This document shows positions 9,115-17,872 of a DNA stretch of 64,000 bases, in pieces. Source of the stretch: Brevundimonas sp. (GTDB taxonomy: Bacteria > Pseudomonadota > Alphaproteobacteria > Caulobacterales > Caulobacteraceae); NCBI GenBank assembly GCA_016742215.1, contig JACVCC010000003.1, forward strand, positions 372,001 to 436,000, in the 5' to 3' direction. A program made the translations under genes and the position numbers. Below the pieces are notes generated by a model. The model ran no database searches, was not told where the DNA came from, and saw only the letters and a program-made list of their open reading frames with translations. Within the stretch, counting starts at the first letter, position 1. Every line of letters starts with the position of its first letter.

Positions 9115-9741
9115 TCACGCGGCCTTTTCCTGCGCCGCGTCCGCCGCCGCCGGAGCGTCGCTGGAGAAGCGGTTCAGGGCTGCACGGCCCAGGGCGGCCA
9201 GGTACTTCACATACTCCAGCGTCATCCGGCGAGCGGTCACGGCGGCGCGCCACCAGCGCGAGTCGTCCAGCGACGGCGTTTCGACCGCATAGGGCGTCAG
9301 TTCTACGCCGGGCGCGGCGGCGCGGATCTCGGTCAGGGCGCGGGGCATGTGGTAGTCCGAGGTGACCACGATCAGGCTGTCGTAATTCTTCGCCTCGGCC
9401 CAGGCCGCGATCTCCTGTGCGTTGCCGATGGTGTCCAGGGCCTCGAAGCCCAGGTCGACACAGCAGTTGAACAGGCGGCTGGAGCCCGGGGTCAGGGCGC
9501 GCAGCTCCTGACGGCGAACCTCGCGGTTCACGCCCGAGATCAGCAGGCGCTCGCCCTTGTCCTGCTCCAGCAAGCGGATGGCGGCGTTGACCCGCTCCGG
9601 CGAGGGGCCGGTCAGGGCGACGATCGCGTCCGCGCGGGCAGGCTCCTGCGAGGGTGCATAGCCGCGCACCCGGTCCGCGAACACGAACAGACCGATCAGC
9701 CAGATCAGCGCCAGAATGGCGATGAAGGTCAAAAACTTCAT
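9115..9741 (-). CDS. YdcF/SanA/ElyC family protein (DUF218)
   Basis: A 208-residue protein with one N-terminal membrane segment (KFLTFIAILALIWLIGLFVF). A DUF218-type core follows: DAIVALTG, then ERLLISGVN and VVTSDYHMPRA. Members act around the envelope, for example in vancomycin tolerance and lipid-carrier metabolism, though the exact reaction is unclear. The ATG at 9741 is chosen over an upstream in-frame start because it puts the membrane segment first. It lies 8 bases after ftsX. Confidence 0.85.
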   Translation of the reverse strand: MKFLTFIAILALIWLIGLFVFADRVRGYAPSQEPARADAIVALTGPSPERVNAAIRLLEQDKGERLLISGVNREVRRQELRALTPGSSRLFNCCVDLGFEALDTIGNAQEIAAWAEAKNYDSLIVVTSDYHMPRALTEIRAAAPGVELTPYAVETPSLDDSRWWRAAVTARRMTLEYVKYLAALGRAALNRFSSDAPAAADAAQEKAA

Positions 9742-9749
9742 GGTCTTAT

Positions 9750-10631
9750 CTAACCACGCCCCTTGAGCCGCGCCAGAGCCGTGAAGCGCGCTGCAACAAG
9801 CGCCACCGTAGCGACGATCAGGGGACAAGGCGAGAGGACCAGAACGTCAGTCCACGCCACAGGCAGGGCGGGCGTGACCCCGTCCGATCCGCCGAGGAAG
9901 CGCAGCAGGGCGACCAGTCCCATGGCCGCGACAGCACCCGCGGTGCCCGCGCCGGCGGCCAGCAGGGCGTAGCGGCGCTGATACAGGCCCGCGATCCGGC
10001 CGTCCGATGCGCCGTTCAGGCTCAGGGTCTCGATCACATCCCCCTGCGCCGCCATGCCGGCCCGGGTCGCATAGACGACCGCCGCGCCCGCCGCCCCGCC
10101 GGTCAGCAGGAAGGCGGCGATGGCCAGGACGGTGATCAGGCCGGCGGAGCGCTCCACCTCGCCGCGCCACAGGCTGTGGTCGTCGACGGTGGCGTCGACG
10201 CCCGCGGTGGCCAGGGCGCGGCTGAGACTGACGGCGCTGGCCGGCTGCTCGCGGTCGAGCCGGACTGTCACCAGCCAGGGCAACGGCAGGTCGGGCAGGA
10301 CCGCGTCGCCGATCCATGGCCGGAGCAGGGCCTCGGCCTCCTTGCGGTCAAGCACCTCGGCCTCGGCCACGCCGGTGACTCCGCCCAGGGTCTCGGCGGC
10401 GCGCGCGGCTGCGGCGGCCCCGGTCTCGCCGACGCGCGGACGGACCTGCACGGTCGCCTCGGCCCTGAGCGACCGCGCCCAGCCGTGGGCCGCGCGATCT
10501 GCGGACAGGGCGCCGACGGCCGACAGGCAGGCGAGGAAGCACAGGACGGCGATCACGGCCGCCAGCCAGGGTTCGCCCCCGGCCTCGCGCGGCAGGATCG
10601 GATCGCGACGGTTCAGCAGGCGGCCGATCAT
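9750..10631 (-). CDS. ftsX: Cell division protein FtsX (ABC permease-like)
   Basis: A 293-residue protein with the FtsX layout. There is one N-terminal membrane segment (about residues 24-44) and a periplasmic domain of about 120 residues. Three membrane segments then make the FtsX permease domain. With FtsE it controls periplasmic peptidoglycan hydrolases at the division site. Its ATG overlaps the ftsE stop (ATGA). In this lineage FtsX is more divergent than in E. coli, so the assignment rests on topology and the ftsE neighbour. Confidence 0.85.
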   Translation of the reverse strand: MIGRLLNRRDPILPREAGGEPWLAAVIAVLCFLACLSAVGALSADRAAHGWARSLRAEATVQVRPRVGETGAAAAARAAETLGGVTGVAEAEVLDRKEAEALLRPWIGDAVLPDLPLPWLVTVRLDREQPASAVSLSRALATAGVDATVDDHSLWRGEVERSAGLITVLAIAAFLLTGGAAGAAVVYATRAGMAAQGDVIETLSLNGASDGRIAGLYQRRYALLAAGAGTAGAVAAMGLVALLRFLGGSDGVTPALPVAWTDVLVLSPCPLIVATVALVAARFTALARLKGRG

Positions 10632-11338
10632 GCCTCGCCTCCCGTCAGGCGTCCGCCCTCCAGCCGCAGCACGCGCGCGCCGGACCGTTCGGCCAGCGCC
10701 TCGTCATGGCTGGCGATCAGAACGGTGGCGCCGAGCTTGTTCAGGGCCTGAAACAGTTTCAGCAGCCGCTCCGCCATGCGCGCATCCACGTTTCCGGTCG
10801 GCTCGTCCGCAAGGATCAGGTCAGGGCGCGTCACCACGGCGCGGGCGATGGCCAGCCGCTGCTTCTCGCCGCCGGACAGGGCGGGCGGATGGACGTCCAT
10901 CTTCTGGCCCAGCCCGACCCAGGTCAGCATCTCGTCGGCGTCCGGTCCCCAGACCTCATCCTTCACCCCGGCGAGGCGCAGCGGCAGGCCGACGTTGTCG
11001 AAGGCGGTCAGGTGATCCAGGAGACGGAAGTCCTGGAAGATCAGGCCCATCCGGCGGCGGAAATGCGGGATGGCCGAGCGCGGCGCGGAACCGGCGTCCT
11101 CGCCGAACACCTCGACCGTGCCCGACTGTGGCCGTTCGGCCAGCGTCAGCAGCTTCAGCAGCGTCGACTTCCCGGCTCCGGACGGCCCGGTAAGAAAGTG
11201 GAAAGAGCCCGCGGGCAATGTGAGGTTAACGTCCCGCAGCACGCGAGGCGCTTCCGCGTAGCCGAAACCGACGCCCTGAAGGCGGACGGTGTCGGGCATG
11301 GAGGCGGCATCGGCGGCGCGGCGGGTCGAGGTCGGCAT
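10628..11338 (-). CDS. ftsE: Cell division ATP-binding protein FtsE
   Basis: A 236-residue ABC ATPase with Walker A GPSGAGKS near residue 52, signature [14 protein letters not shown] near 150 and Walker [10 protein letters not shown] near 172. It powers or gates the FtsEX complex. The ATG at 11338 gives a 13-residue extension; ATG at 11299 (MPDTVRL) is closer to the usual FtsE start, and neither has a good ribosome site. It is divergent from the zinc-ribbon gene. Confidence 0.9.
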   Translation of the reverse strand: MPTSTRRAADAASMPDTVRLQGVGFGYAEAPRVLRDVNLTLPAGSFHFLTGPSGAGKSTLLKLLTLAERPQSGTVEVFGEDAGSAPRSAIPHFRRRMGLIFQDFRLLDHLTAFDNVGLPLRLAGVKDEVWGPDADEMLTWVGLGQKMDVHPPALSGGEKQRLAIARAVVTRPDLILADEPTGNVDARMAERLLKLFQALNKLGATVLIASHDEALAERSGARVLRLEGGRLTGGEA

Positions 11339-11406
11339 TGTTTTTGGGTCAGGACGCGGCGCGAGCGCCGCGACGGGAGGGGGCGAAGAGCCTCGCAGTC
11401 AGCGAC

Positions 11407-12345
11407 ATGATACTGACCTGCCCGTCCTGCGCCACCAGCTATTTCACCCCCGATGAGGCGATCGGCCCTGGCGGCCGCACCGTGCGCTGCAAGTCGTGTC
11501 AGTTCACCTGGCGTGCGACCCTCGATGAGCCGCTGGAGCTGTCGGCCACCACCTCTGCGGCCGAGCCGAGCAGCTTTGCGCCGAAGGATGAGCCGGTCGT
11601 CGCCGAATCATTGGCCGAGACTCCGGCCCCTGAACTGCCCCGGGCCTTCCGCGCCCGCGCCGAGCAGCAGCGCCGCATTCGTCGCGCGGCGACCCATGGC
11701 GTGGTCTGGGCGGGCATCGCCTCGGGTTTCGCCGCCCTGATCGGGGCGGCCTGGCTGTTCCGGGTCGAGGTAGTCGAGATGGCGCCGCGCACGGCCGCCG
11801 CCTATGCCGCCGTCGGCCTGACGGTGAATCCGACCGGACTGGATTTCGAGGCTATCACGGCCCGTCCCCTGCCCAACGATCCGGGCAAGGTGCTGGTCTC
11901 CGGCGCCCTGCGGAACGTGCGCGACAACGAGCGGATCGCCCCGCCGGTGCGTGTCGCCCTGCTGGATTCCCACGGGGCCGAGATCGGTCATTCGGTCGTG
12001 CGCATCGACGCCGCCCCGGTGCTGCCGGGCAAGGTGCAGGGCTTCGCCACCGTGATCCCGGATCCGGGCGCGCGCGGTCAGGGCATCGGCGTGGACTTCG
12101 TGCTGGACGCTTCGCAGGCTCCGCCGCCCGCGCACTCCGAGCCGGCGCCGATGCGCCGCCCGCCACCGGCCGCGGACCACGCTCCTGCCGCCGCCCTCCA
12201 CGCCCCGGCCGCCACGGTCCAGGCCGCCGACGGCCTGCGCCCGGCCATCACGCCCGGTCCGGTCACGCCGGTCGGTCTGGCGCCGATCGACGCCGTGCCG
12301 GTGGACTCGCACGCCCCCGCCGCTGTATCGGCGGGACATGGCTGA
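11407..12345 (+). CDS. MJ0042-type zinc-ribbon membrane protein (DUF3426-like)
   Basis: A 312-residue protein that opens with a zinc ribbon: CPSC at about residues 5-8 and CKSC at about 30-33. A Glu/Pro-rich stretch follows, then a membrane segment near residues 100-120. A periplasmic domain then includes GKVLVSGALRNVRDNE and a Pro/Ala-rich tail. This is the layout of alphaproteobacterial zinc-ribbon/DUF3426 proteins of unknown role. The ATG at 11407 sits right before the ribbon. The 3' end overlaps the next gene by 8 bases. Confidence 0.82.
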   Translation: MILTCPSCATSYFTPDEAIGPGGRTVRCKSCQFTWRATLDEPLELSATTSAAEPSSFAPKDEPVVAESLAETPAPELPRAFRARAEQQRRIRRAATHGVVWAGIASGFAALIGAAWLFRVEVVEMAPRTAAAYAAVGLTVNPTGLDFEAITARPLPNDPGKVLVSGALRNVRDNERIAPPVRVALLDSHGAEIGHSVVRIDAAPVLPGKVQGFATVIPDPGARGQGIGVDFVLDASQAPPPAHSEPAPMRRPPPAADHAPAAALHAPAATVQAADGLRPAITPGPVTPVGLAPIDAVPVDSHAPAAVSAGHG

Positions 12346-12871
12346 CGCGACTCCCACGCCCACCGTCCTGCTCCCCGAATCCGAGGTCCAGCGCATCGTC
12401 GCCGACCTCGCCGCGCAGATCGCTCCCGTCATCGACGACGAAACCGTCGCCGCGGTCCTGCTGACCGGAGGCCTGTGGTTCGCCGCCGACCTGACGCGGG
12501 CCCTGTCGCGCATCGGCCGCAACGTCCGCTTCGACGCCCTGTGGCTCGCCTCCTACGGCGACGAACAGTCCAGCCGCGGCAAGATCGACGTCTATGCCGA
12601 CTTCCAGCGCCCGATCGAGGGCCGCCGCGTCCTGATCATCGACGACGTCTTCGACACCGGCCTGTCGCTGGCCGAGGCGGTTCGGATCGCGAAGGAGAAG
12701 GGGGCGTCGGAGGTCCTGACCGTCGTCTTCGCCAAGAAACCCTGGCCTCTGCCCCGCGCGCCGGAGCCCGACTTCGTCGGCTGGGAGGCCCCGAACCGGT
12801 TCCTCGTCGGCTACGGGCTGGACCATGCGGGCGCCCTCCGCGGCCTGCCGGACGTCTGCGCGCTGGACTGA
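12338..12871 (+). CDS. hpt: Phosphoribosyltransferase family protein (hypoxanthine PRT-like)
   Basis: A 177-residue type I phosphoribosyltransferase. The PRPP-binding loop is VLIIDDVFDTG at about residues 92-102, and SSRGKIDVYADF matches the flexible-loop region of HPRT. It probably salvages hypoxanthine or guanine with PRPP; xanthine PRT is an alternative. It overlaps the zinc-ribbon gene by 8 bases and is convergent with lysA. Confidence 0.82.
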   Translation: MADATPTPTVLLPESEVQRIVADLAAQIAPVIDDETVAAVLLTGGLWFAADLTRALSRIGRNVRFDALWLASYGDEQSSRGKIDVYADFQRPIEGRRVLIIDDVFDTGLSLAEAVRIAKEKGASEVLTVVFAKKPWPLPRAPEPDFVGWEAPNRFLVGYGLDHAGALRGLPDVCALD

Positions 12872-12879
12872 GCCTTTTA

Positions 12880-12906
12880 CTCCCCGTTCGCATCGCGAAT
12901 GGGGAG
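12880..12906. terminator. Hairpin between convergent hpt and lysA
   Basis: CTCCCC at 12880 pairs with GGGGAG ending at 12906, and TTCGC with GCGAA inside, with a short loop. It lies in the 40-base gap between two convergent genes. Neither strand has a clear T-run, so the terminator call is tentative. Confidence 0.4.
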
Positions 12907-12911
12907 GACAG

Positions 12912-14189
12912 TCAAAGCCAACTCGCCTTCGGCTCCCGCGCCCACATCTCGTCGTAGCTGGGCCGCGAACGCACGACGGCCCAGCGGTCGCCGTCGACCA
13001 GAACCTCGGCCACCAGCGGGCGTGAGTTGTACTCGCTCGACAGGACCGCGCCGTAGGCGCCCGCGCTGAGGAAGGCGACCAGATCGCCGGCCTGCAAGGG
13101 CGGCAGCTGGCGATCGCGGGCGAAGATGTCGGTGGATTCGCAGATCGGGCCGACGAGGTCGTAGGGGCCAGCCTCACCGGCGCGCGGCGTCACGGGGACG
13201 AGGTCGTGGAAAGCCTCGTACAGCGCCGGGCGCATCAGGTCGTTCATGCCGGCGTCCAGCACGAGGAACCGGCGGCCGTCGGCGCGCTGGTTCACCTGGA
13301 TGACGCGGCTCAGCAGCACGCCGGCATTGGCGGCCAGCAGGCGGCCCGGCTCGAAGGCGGCCTCGACATCCAGACCGTCCAGTACGCGGGCGCACATGGC
13401 GACATAGTCGTCGATCGACGGCAGGTCCGTCTGGCCGTGATAGGGCACGCCGAGGCCGCCGCCGAGGTCCAGACGCTCGACCCGATGACCCTGCGCCCGC
13501 AGGGTTTCGGCGACCTGACGCACGGTGCGGAAGGCGGCCTCCATCGGCTCCAGCGCGGTGATCTGGCTGCCGATGTGGCAGGCCAGCCCGACCGGGGTCA
13601 GATGGGGCGAGGCGATCGCGCGGGCGTAGAGGGGGATCGCCTCCTCGATCGGCACGCCGAACTTGTCGGTCTCGCCGCCGGTGGTGATGCGGGCGTGGCC
13701 GCCGGCGCCGATCTTCGGATTGACCCGGATGGCGATGGCCGGCGCGGCGCCCTTGGCGTCGGCTACGGCGATCAGCCGGTCCAGCTCGGCGCCGCTCTCG
13801 ATATTGATCTGGCGCACGCCGACATCGATGGCGAAGGCCAGTTCGGCGTCGGTCTTGCCCACGCCCGAAAAGATGATGCGGTCGCCGGGGATGCCGGCGG
13901 CCAGCGCGCGGCGGATCTCGCCTTCGGACACCGTATCGGCGCCGCAGCCCAGCTTCGCCAGCGTCGCCAGCACGGACAGATTGGAGTTGGCCTTGACCGC
14001 AAAGGCGATCAGCGCGCCGGCGCTCAGCGCCTCCGGATGCCGGTCCACCGCCTGCCGCAGCAGGGTGTAATGCCGCGTCAGGGTCGCGCTGGAATAGACA
14101 TAGGTCGGCGTGCCGACGGCTGCGGCGATGTGCTCAAGCGGCACGCCCTCTGCGTGGAGCGCGCCGTCGATCAGGTCGAAATGGTTCAC
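12912..14189 (-). CDS. lysA: Diaminopimelate decarboxylase
   Basis: A 425-residue fold-type III PLP enzyme making L-lysine from meso-diaminopimelate. The PLP lysine is in FAVKANSN near residue 63, a HIGSQI strand lies in the barrel, and the C-terminal GPICESTD Cys near 346 is the catalytic residue from the partner subunit. It follows a small lipoprotein gene by 18 bases and is the last gene of argH-lipoprotein-lysA. Confidence 0.96.
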   Translation of the reverse strand: MNHFDLIDGALHAEGVPLEHIAAAVGTPTYVYSSATLTRHYTLLRQAVDRHPEALSAGALIAFAVKANSNLSVLATLAKLGCGADTVSEGEIRRALAAGIPGDRIIFSGVGKTDAELAFAIDVGVRQINIESGAELDRLIAVADAKGAAPAIAIRVNPKIGAGGHARITTGGETDKFGVPIEEAIPLYARAIASPHLTPVGLACHIGSQITALEPMEAAFRTVRQVAETLRAQGHRVERLDLGGGLGVPYHGQTDLPSIDDYVAMCARVLDGLDVEAAFEPGRLLAANAGVLLSRVIQVNQRADGRRFLVLDAGMNDLMRPALYEAFHDLVPVTPRAGEAGPYDLVGPICESTDIFARDRQLPPLQAGDLVAFLSAGAYGAVLSSEYNSRPLVAEVLVDGDRWAVVRSRPSYDEMWAREPKASWL

Positions 14190-14207
14190 TGGGAGATCCG
14201 GGGAGGA

Positions 14208-14444
14208 TCAGCCCGGGCGGTTGCCGGGGCCGTCATAGGGGTTGGACGACGGGCCGCCGTCGATCGGCTGGGTCCGGTTCGGACGGTTGACCGTGCTCGG
14301 CTCGGGCAGGCTCGGGGCGTTGCCCGGACGCATGCCGCGCTCGGTCTGGCGCGCGGGCGGGGCGTCGAGGTCGGCCATGCGTCCGCAGGCGGCCGTCGAG
14401 GCGGCGATCAGGGCGAGCGCGCCCAGCACAATCAGCTTTTTCAT
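14208..14444 (-). CDS. Small LptM/YifL-like lipoprotein
   Basis: A 78-residue lipoprotein precursor with a short signal and lipobox ASTAAC (Cys near residue 20). The mature part starts CGRMADLDAPP and is Pro/Asn/Gly-rich. Small lipoproteins with a CGxxGxL start are common just upstream of lysA/dapF, and E. coli LptM (YifL) helps the LPS translocon mature. Here the usual glycine is Ala, so the relation is plausible, not certain. It sits 10 bases after argH and 18 before lysA. Confidence 0.75.
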   Translation of the reverse strand: MKKLIVLGALALIAASTAACGRMADLDAPPARQTERGMRPGNAPSLPEPSTVNRPNRTQPIDGGPSSNPYDGPGNRPG

Positions 14445-14454
14445 CCCAAATCCC

Positions 14455-15885
14455 CTAAGCGAGACGCGTCTTCCAGTCGGCGATGCGCGCCCGGACCTGA
14501 TCCGGCGCCGTGCCGCCGAAGCTCTGGCGACTGGCGCAGGAGGCCTCAGGCGTGAGCACCTTGTAAACAGCCTCGGTGACGCGGGCGTCGAAGGCCTGCA
14601 GTTCCGCCAGCGGCAGTTGCGACAAATCCACGCCCAGCGCCTCGGCCTTCTTCACCGCCGCGCCCGTCACATGGTGCGCCTTGCGGAAAGGCAGGTTCAA
14701 CTCGCGCACCAGCCAGTCGGCCAGATCGGTGGCGGTCGAGAAGCCCGCGCCGGCGGCGGCGGCCATGCGCTGCGTGTTCGGCTGCAGGGCGGCGACCATG
14801 GCCGTCATGGCGCCCAGCGCCAGATCCAGGGCGTCGAAGGCCTCGAACACCGGCGGCTTGTCCTCCTGCATGTCCTTGGAATAGGCCAGCGGCAGGCCCT
14901 TCATCACGGTCGACAGGGCGACGAACGAGCCCATGATCCGGCCGGTCTTGGCGCGGACCAGTTCGGCGGCGTCGGGGTTGCGCTTCTGCGGCATGATGGA
15001 CGAGCCGGTGGTCAGGTCGTCAGGAAGCGTGACGAAGCCGAACATCGGCGTCATCCACACCACGATTTCCTCGGCCAGACGCGACAGGTGGCCAGCGCAG
15101 ATCGAGGCGGCGGCCAGGCTTTCCAGCGCGAAGTCGCGATCCGAGACGGCGTCCAGCGAATTGCCCATCGGCCGGTCGAAGCCCAGCTCTTTCGCCGTCA
15201 TGTGGCGGTCGATCGGAAAGGGCGAGCCGGCCAAAGCTGCCGCGCCCAGCGGGTTCTCGTTCATCCGGGCGCGGGCGTCGGCGAAGCGGCCGGCGTCCCG
15301 GCCGAACATCTCGACATAGGCCATCAGGTGGTGGCCCAGCGTCACCGGCTGGGCGGTCTGCAGGTGGGTGAAGCCCGGCATCAGGTCGGCGGCATGCTGT
15401 TCGGCGCGGGCCAGAAGGGCGCGTTGCAGGCCCTGAAGCTGGACGATCTGTCGGTCGCAGGCGTCGCGGACCCACAAGCGGAAATCAGTGGCGACCTGGT
15501 CGTTGCGGCTGCGCGCGGTGTGGAGCCGGCCGGACGGCTCGCCGATCAGCTCGTTGAGGCGCGCTTCCACATTCATGTGAATGTCCTCGAACTGGTCGCG
15601 GAACGGGAAGCTGCCGTCGCGGATCTCGCCCTCGATCGCGTCCAGTCCACCCAGAATGGCGTCGGCGTCGGCCTGTTCGATGATGCCTTTCGCCGCAAGC
15701 ATGCGGCAATGCGCGCGCGAACTGGCCAGGTCCTGGGCCCACAGGCGCTGGTCCACGCCGATGGAGACGTTGATCGCCTGCATGATTTCGGCCGGCTTCG
15801 CGGAGAAGCGGCCGCCCCACATGTCTTGACCTTTCACCGTCTGCTCGGCTTTGGTCGCGGGATCGGAAGGCGTCTGGTCGGGCAT
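14455..15885 (-). CDS. argH: Argininosuccinate lyase
   Basis: A 476-residue fumarase/aspartase-superfamily enzyme that splits argininosuccinate into arginine and fumarate. The signature [11 protein letters not shown] lies near residue 294 and the N-terminal core begins MWGGRF. The ATG at 15885 is used, and its bases overlap the tlpA start on the other strand (shared CATG). The internal ATG of MWGGRF, 21 codons in, is also possible. First gene of the argH-lipoprotein-lysA unit. Confidence 0.95.
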   Translation of the reverse strand: MPDQTPSDPATKAEQTVKGQDMWGGRFSAKPAEIMQAINVSIGVDQRLWAQDLASSRAHCRMLAAKGIIEQADADAILGGLDAIEGEIRDGSFPFRDQFEDIHMNVEARLNELIGEPSGRLHTARSRNDQVATDFRLWVRDACDRQIVQLQGLQRALLARAEQHAADLMPGFTHLQTAQPVTLGHHLMAYVEMFGRDAGRFADARARMNENPLGAAALAGSPFPIDRHMTAKELGFDRPMGNSLDAVSDRDFALESLAAASICAGHLSRLAEEIVVWMTPMFGFVTLPDDLTTGSSIMPQKRNPDAAELVRAKTGRIMGSFVALSTVMKGLPLAYSKDMQEDKPPVFEAFDALDLALGAMTAMVAALQPNTQRMAAAAGAGFSTATDLADWLVRELNLPFRKAHHVTGAAVKKAEALGVDLSQLPLAELQAFDARVTEAVYKVLTPEASCASRQSFGGTAPDQVRARIADWKTRLA

Positions 15886-16510
15886 GAAAATCTCGAAGGC
15901 AGTATTCGGCATCGCCGCGGGCGTGCTGCTGATCGGCGTGATCGGCGGCGCGGCGCTGCTATACGCCAATCCCGGCCTGATGAACAAAGGCGACGTGGCC
16001 GCGCCGGCGGCGAAAAGCGAACTGGCCCGTTTCGCGACCGGTTCGATCGCGCGGCTGGAGACCCCGGCCGAGCTGGTCGCTGCCCCCGACTATGTCTTCA
16101 AGACCCGCGACGGCGCCGATGCGCGCCTGCAGGATTTCCGCGGCAAGGTAGTGGTGGTGAACCTGTGGGCCATGTGGTGCGCCCCGTGCCGCACCGAGAT
16201 GCCGACGCTGGCCACCCTGTCAAAGGCCTATCAGGGCAAGGACGTCGTGGTCCTGCCGATCAATGTCGATGCGACCGAGGATGCGATCGCTGACGCGACC
16301 AGCTTTATCGACGTGCATGAGCCGCTGCCAATGTACAGCGACCCGAAATTCCAGCTGCCCTTCGAGCTGCCGGGCAAGGGCAAGATGCCCCAGACGGTCC
16401 TGCTGGACCGCCAAGGGCGTATCCGCGCCCACTTCTCGGGCGAGGCGGACTGGGCCAGCCCCGAGGCGCGCGCCCTGGTGGACGCGCTGCTGGCGGAGCC
16501 GGCCGCCTGA
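15884..16510 (+). CDS. TlpA family thioredoxin-like protein
   Basis: A 208-residue protein with an N-terminal membrane anchor or signal ([20 protein letters not shown]) and a periplasmic thioredoxin fold. The redox motif WCAPC is near residue 98 and a cis-Pro region KMPQTVLLD follows. Such proteins reduce disulfides in the periplasm, often for cytochrome maturation. The ATG at 15884 puts the hydrophobic segment at the start, with GGAAGG 13-14 bases upstream inside argH. Confidence 0.87.
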   Translation: MKISKAVFGIAAGVLLIGVIGGAALLYANPGLMNKGDVAAPAAKSELARFATGSIARLETPAELVAAPDYVFKTRDGADARLQDFRGKVVVVNLWAMWCAPCRTEMPTLATLSKAYQGKDVVVLPINVDATEDAIADATSFIDVHEPLPMYSDPKFQLPFELPGKGKMPQTVLLDRQGRIRAHFSGEADWASPEARALVDALLAEPAA

Positions 16511-16514
16511 TCCC

Positions 16515-16817
16515 CTAGTTCGCCGGGACGCGCTGGTCCGTCGTCGGATCGACGGCGCCCGGACGGCCTTCGGCAGCGGCCTCGGCCTGGTTCCGCTCCA
16601 GGGTATCGGCGGCGGCGCCCGCGCCTTCCTCGACCGCCTGGGCGGCCTTCATGGCGCCGGACTCGATGACTTCTCCCGCCTGCGCAGCCACATCGCCGGC
16701 CTGATCGGCGGCCACGGCGGCGTCAGCCTCGGCCTGTTCGGTCTCGGCCTGGGTGCAGGCGACGGCGCCGATCGACAGGGCGGCGACGGCGGCGAGGGTG
16801 ATGAAACGGGTGCGCAT
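16515..16817 (-). CDS. Small Ala/Glu-rich lipoprotein
   Basis: A 100-residue lipoprotein precursor with lipobox IGAVAC (Cys near residue 21). The mature part is Ala-, Glu- and Asp-rich and predicted helical, with repeated AAQAGEV / AADQAGDV units. The ribosome site GGAGG lies 7-8 bases upstream of the ATG. It resembles small envelope lipoproteins of the entericidin/YtxH sort in composition only, and the function is unknown. Convergent with tlpA. Confidence 0.75.
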   Translation of the reverse strand: MRTRFITLAAVAALSIGAVACTQAETEQAEADAAVAADQAGDVAAQAGEVIESGAMKAAQAVEEGAGAAADTLERNQAEAAAEGRPGAVDPTTDQRVPAN

Positions 16818-16945
16818 GGGATTGCCTCCTTCAAGCGTTGAACCTTGGCGGTTAACGCGGCCGTGCCGATGCGGTTGCGGGGGCGGCGGCTGGACATCCC
16901 GGGCGACGCGGGGAAACCTTCGCGGGAGACAAGCGAGAGGCGACG

Positions 16946-17602
16946 GTGATCAAGGCAATCAGGGAATGGGTCGGTCGCCGCCTCGGACGCGGTCCTGCGC
17001 AGACCCGCGCCATGCCGCCCGGCGTTGATGAGATCCGGTTGGTCCAGACCGCCAGCGCCCGCAAGCTGGCCGAGCTGGCGGGCCTCATCGCGTCGCTGGA
17101 TCAGGCGATCTCGGCCATGCGCCGGCTGGAGAGCGACCGGATCCAGTCGAGGGTGTCGACCGACCCGGTGGCCGACCTCGCCCTGTTGCGCTTCGCCATG
17201 GTCCAGTTCGTCGACACATTCGTGGCCCGGAAGGGCTCGGCGCGCCTGACGCCCTCAAAGGCCTTTGATCCGACGGGCGTGAAATTCTTCGACCATGTCG
17301 CCGAGTTCGCCGCCCAGCTCAGTGGCCCGCATGCGCGGGTCGTCGGCCAGACCGAAACGGTTGTGCTGCTCCGGCGCGCGGAGGATCGGGTGGGGGTCGT
17401 CGGCCTGACGACGCGGTCGCGCCGCCCTGAGCGGCTGACCCAGCTGGAACTGGCCAGCCTGGCTGAGTTCATGGAGCAGGGACGGGCCGCCTATGCCGGC
17501 CTGTTCGAGGCGACCCGGCTGAAGGTCATGTCCGAGGTCGAGCGGATGACGCCGGACAAGCTGCTGGCGCTGGACCTGTGCGAAACGCCGTCGGGCCGCT
17601 GA
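16946..17602 (+). CDS. Hypothetical protein
   Basis: A 218-residue soluble protein starting with GTG at 16946 after GCGAGAGG. A basic N-terminus (about residues 1-22) leads into a helical region with DQAISAMRRLESDRIQ, then a mixed alpha/beta part. No signal peptide, membrane segment or known motif is visible and I do not recognise the family. It is convergent with a 50-codon gene on the other strand, with no gap. Confidence 0.65.
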   Translation: MIKAIREWVGRRLGRGPAQTRAMPPGVDEIRLVQTASARKLAELAGLIASLDQAISAMRRLESDRIQSRVSTDPVADLALLRFAMVQFVDTFVARKGSARLTPSKAFDPTGVKFFDHVAEFAAQLSGPHARVVGQTETVVLLRRAEDRVGVVGLTTRSRRPERLTQLELASLAEFMEQGRAAYAGLFEATRLKVMSEVERMTPDKLLALDLCETPSGR

Positions 17603-17755
17603 TCAGGCCTTGGCCGGGGTTCCGCAGCCGCTCTGGCGCGCCGCCCACCAGCCGAAGGGGCGAGGGCTGCCGGTCGGGCGGAAGGTCGCGCGGGGGCCGT
17701 TGTCGTCCTTGTCGATCGGCCGCGTATCGGAAGTCGAACCGTTCATGACCTGCAT
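17603..17755 (-). CDS. Small hypothetical protein (50 residues)
   Basis: A 50-residue frame whose ATG at 17755 is preceded by AGGGGG six bases away, a good ribosome site. A second ATG lies three codons on. The sequence is polar at first (DTRPIDKDDNGPRATF) and ends with RPFGWWAARQSGCG. No family is recognised. It fills the gap between the hypothetical gene and the nitronate monooxygenase gene and is divergent from the latter. Confidence 0.45.
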   Translation of the reverse strand: MQVMNGSTSDTRPIDKDDNGPRATFRPTGSPRPFGWWAARQSGCGTPAKA

Positions 17756-17872
17756 CCTGATCCCCCTATCGGGCGGGATTTCGTCTGCATTCTGACATGA
17801 CGGTGGTTCCCGAAGGGTAAAGCGAAGCTGGTGGAGGTTGCCGGGCGACCTTACGGTCCCTAGGTCCCGGAA

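Noticed and set aside
14242..16293. A 683-codon open frame on the plus strand over argH
   Set aside because: Opposite argH and its lipoprotein; composition is Arg/Gly-rich with no motif.
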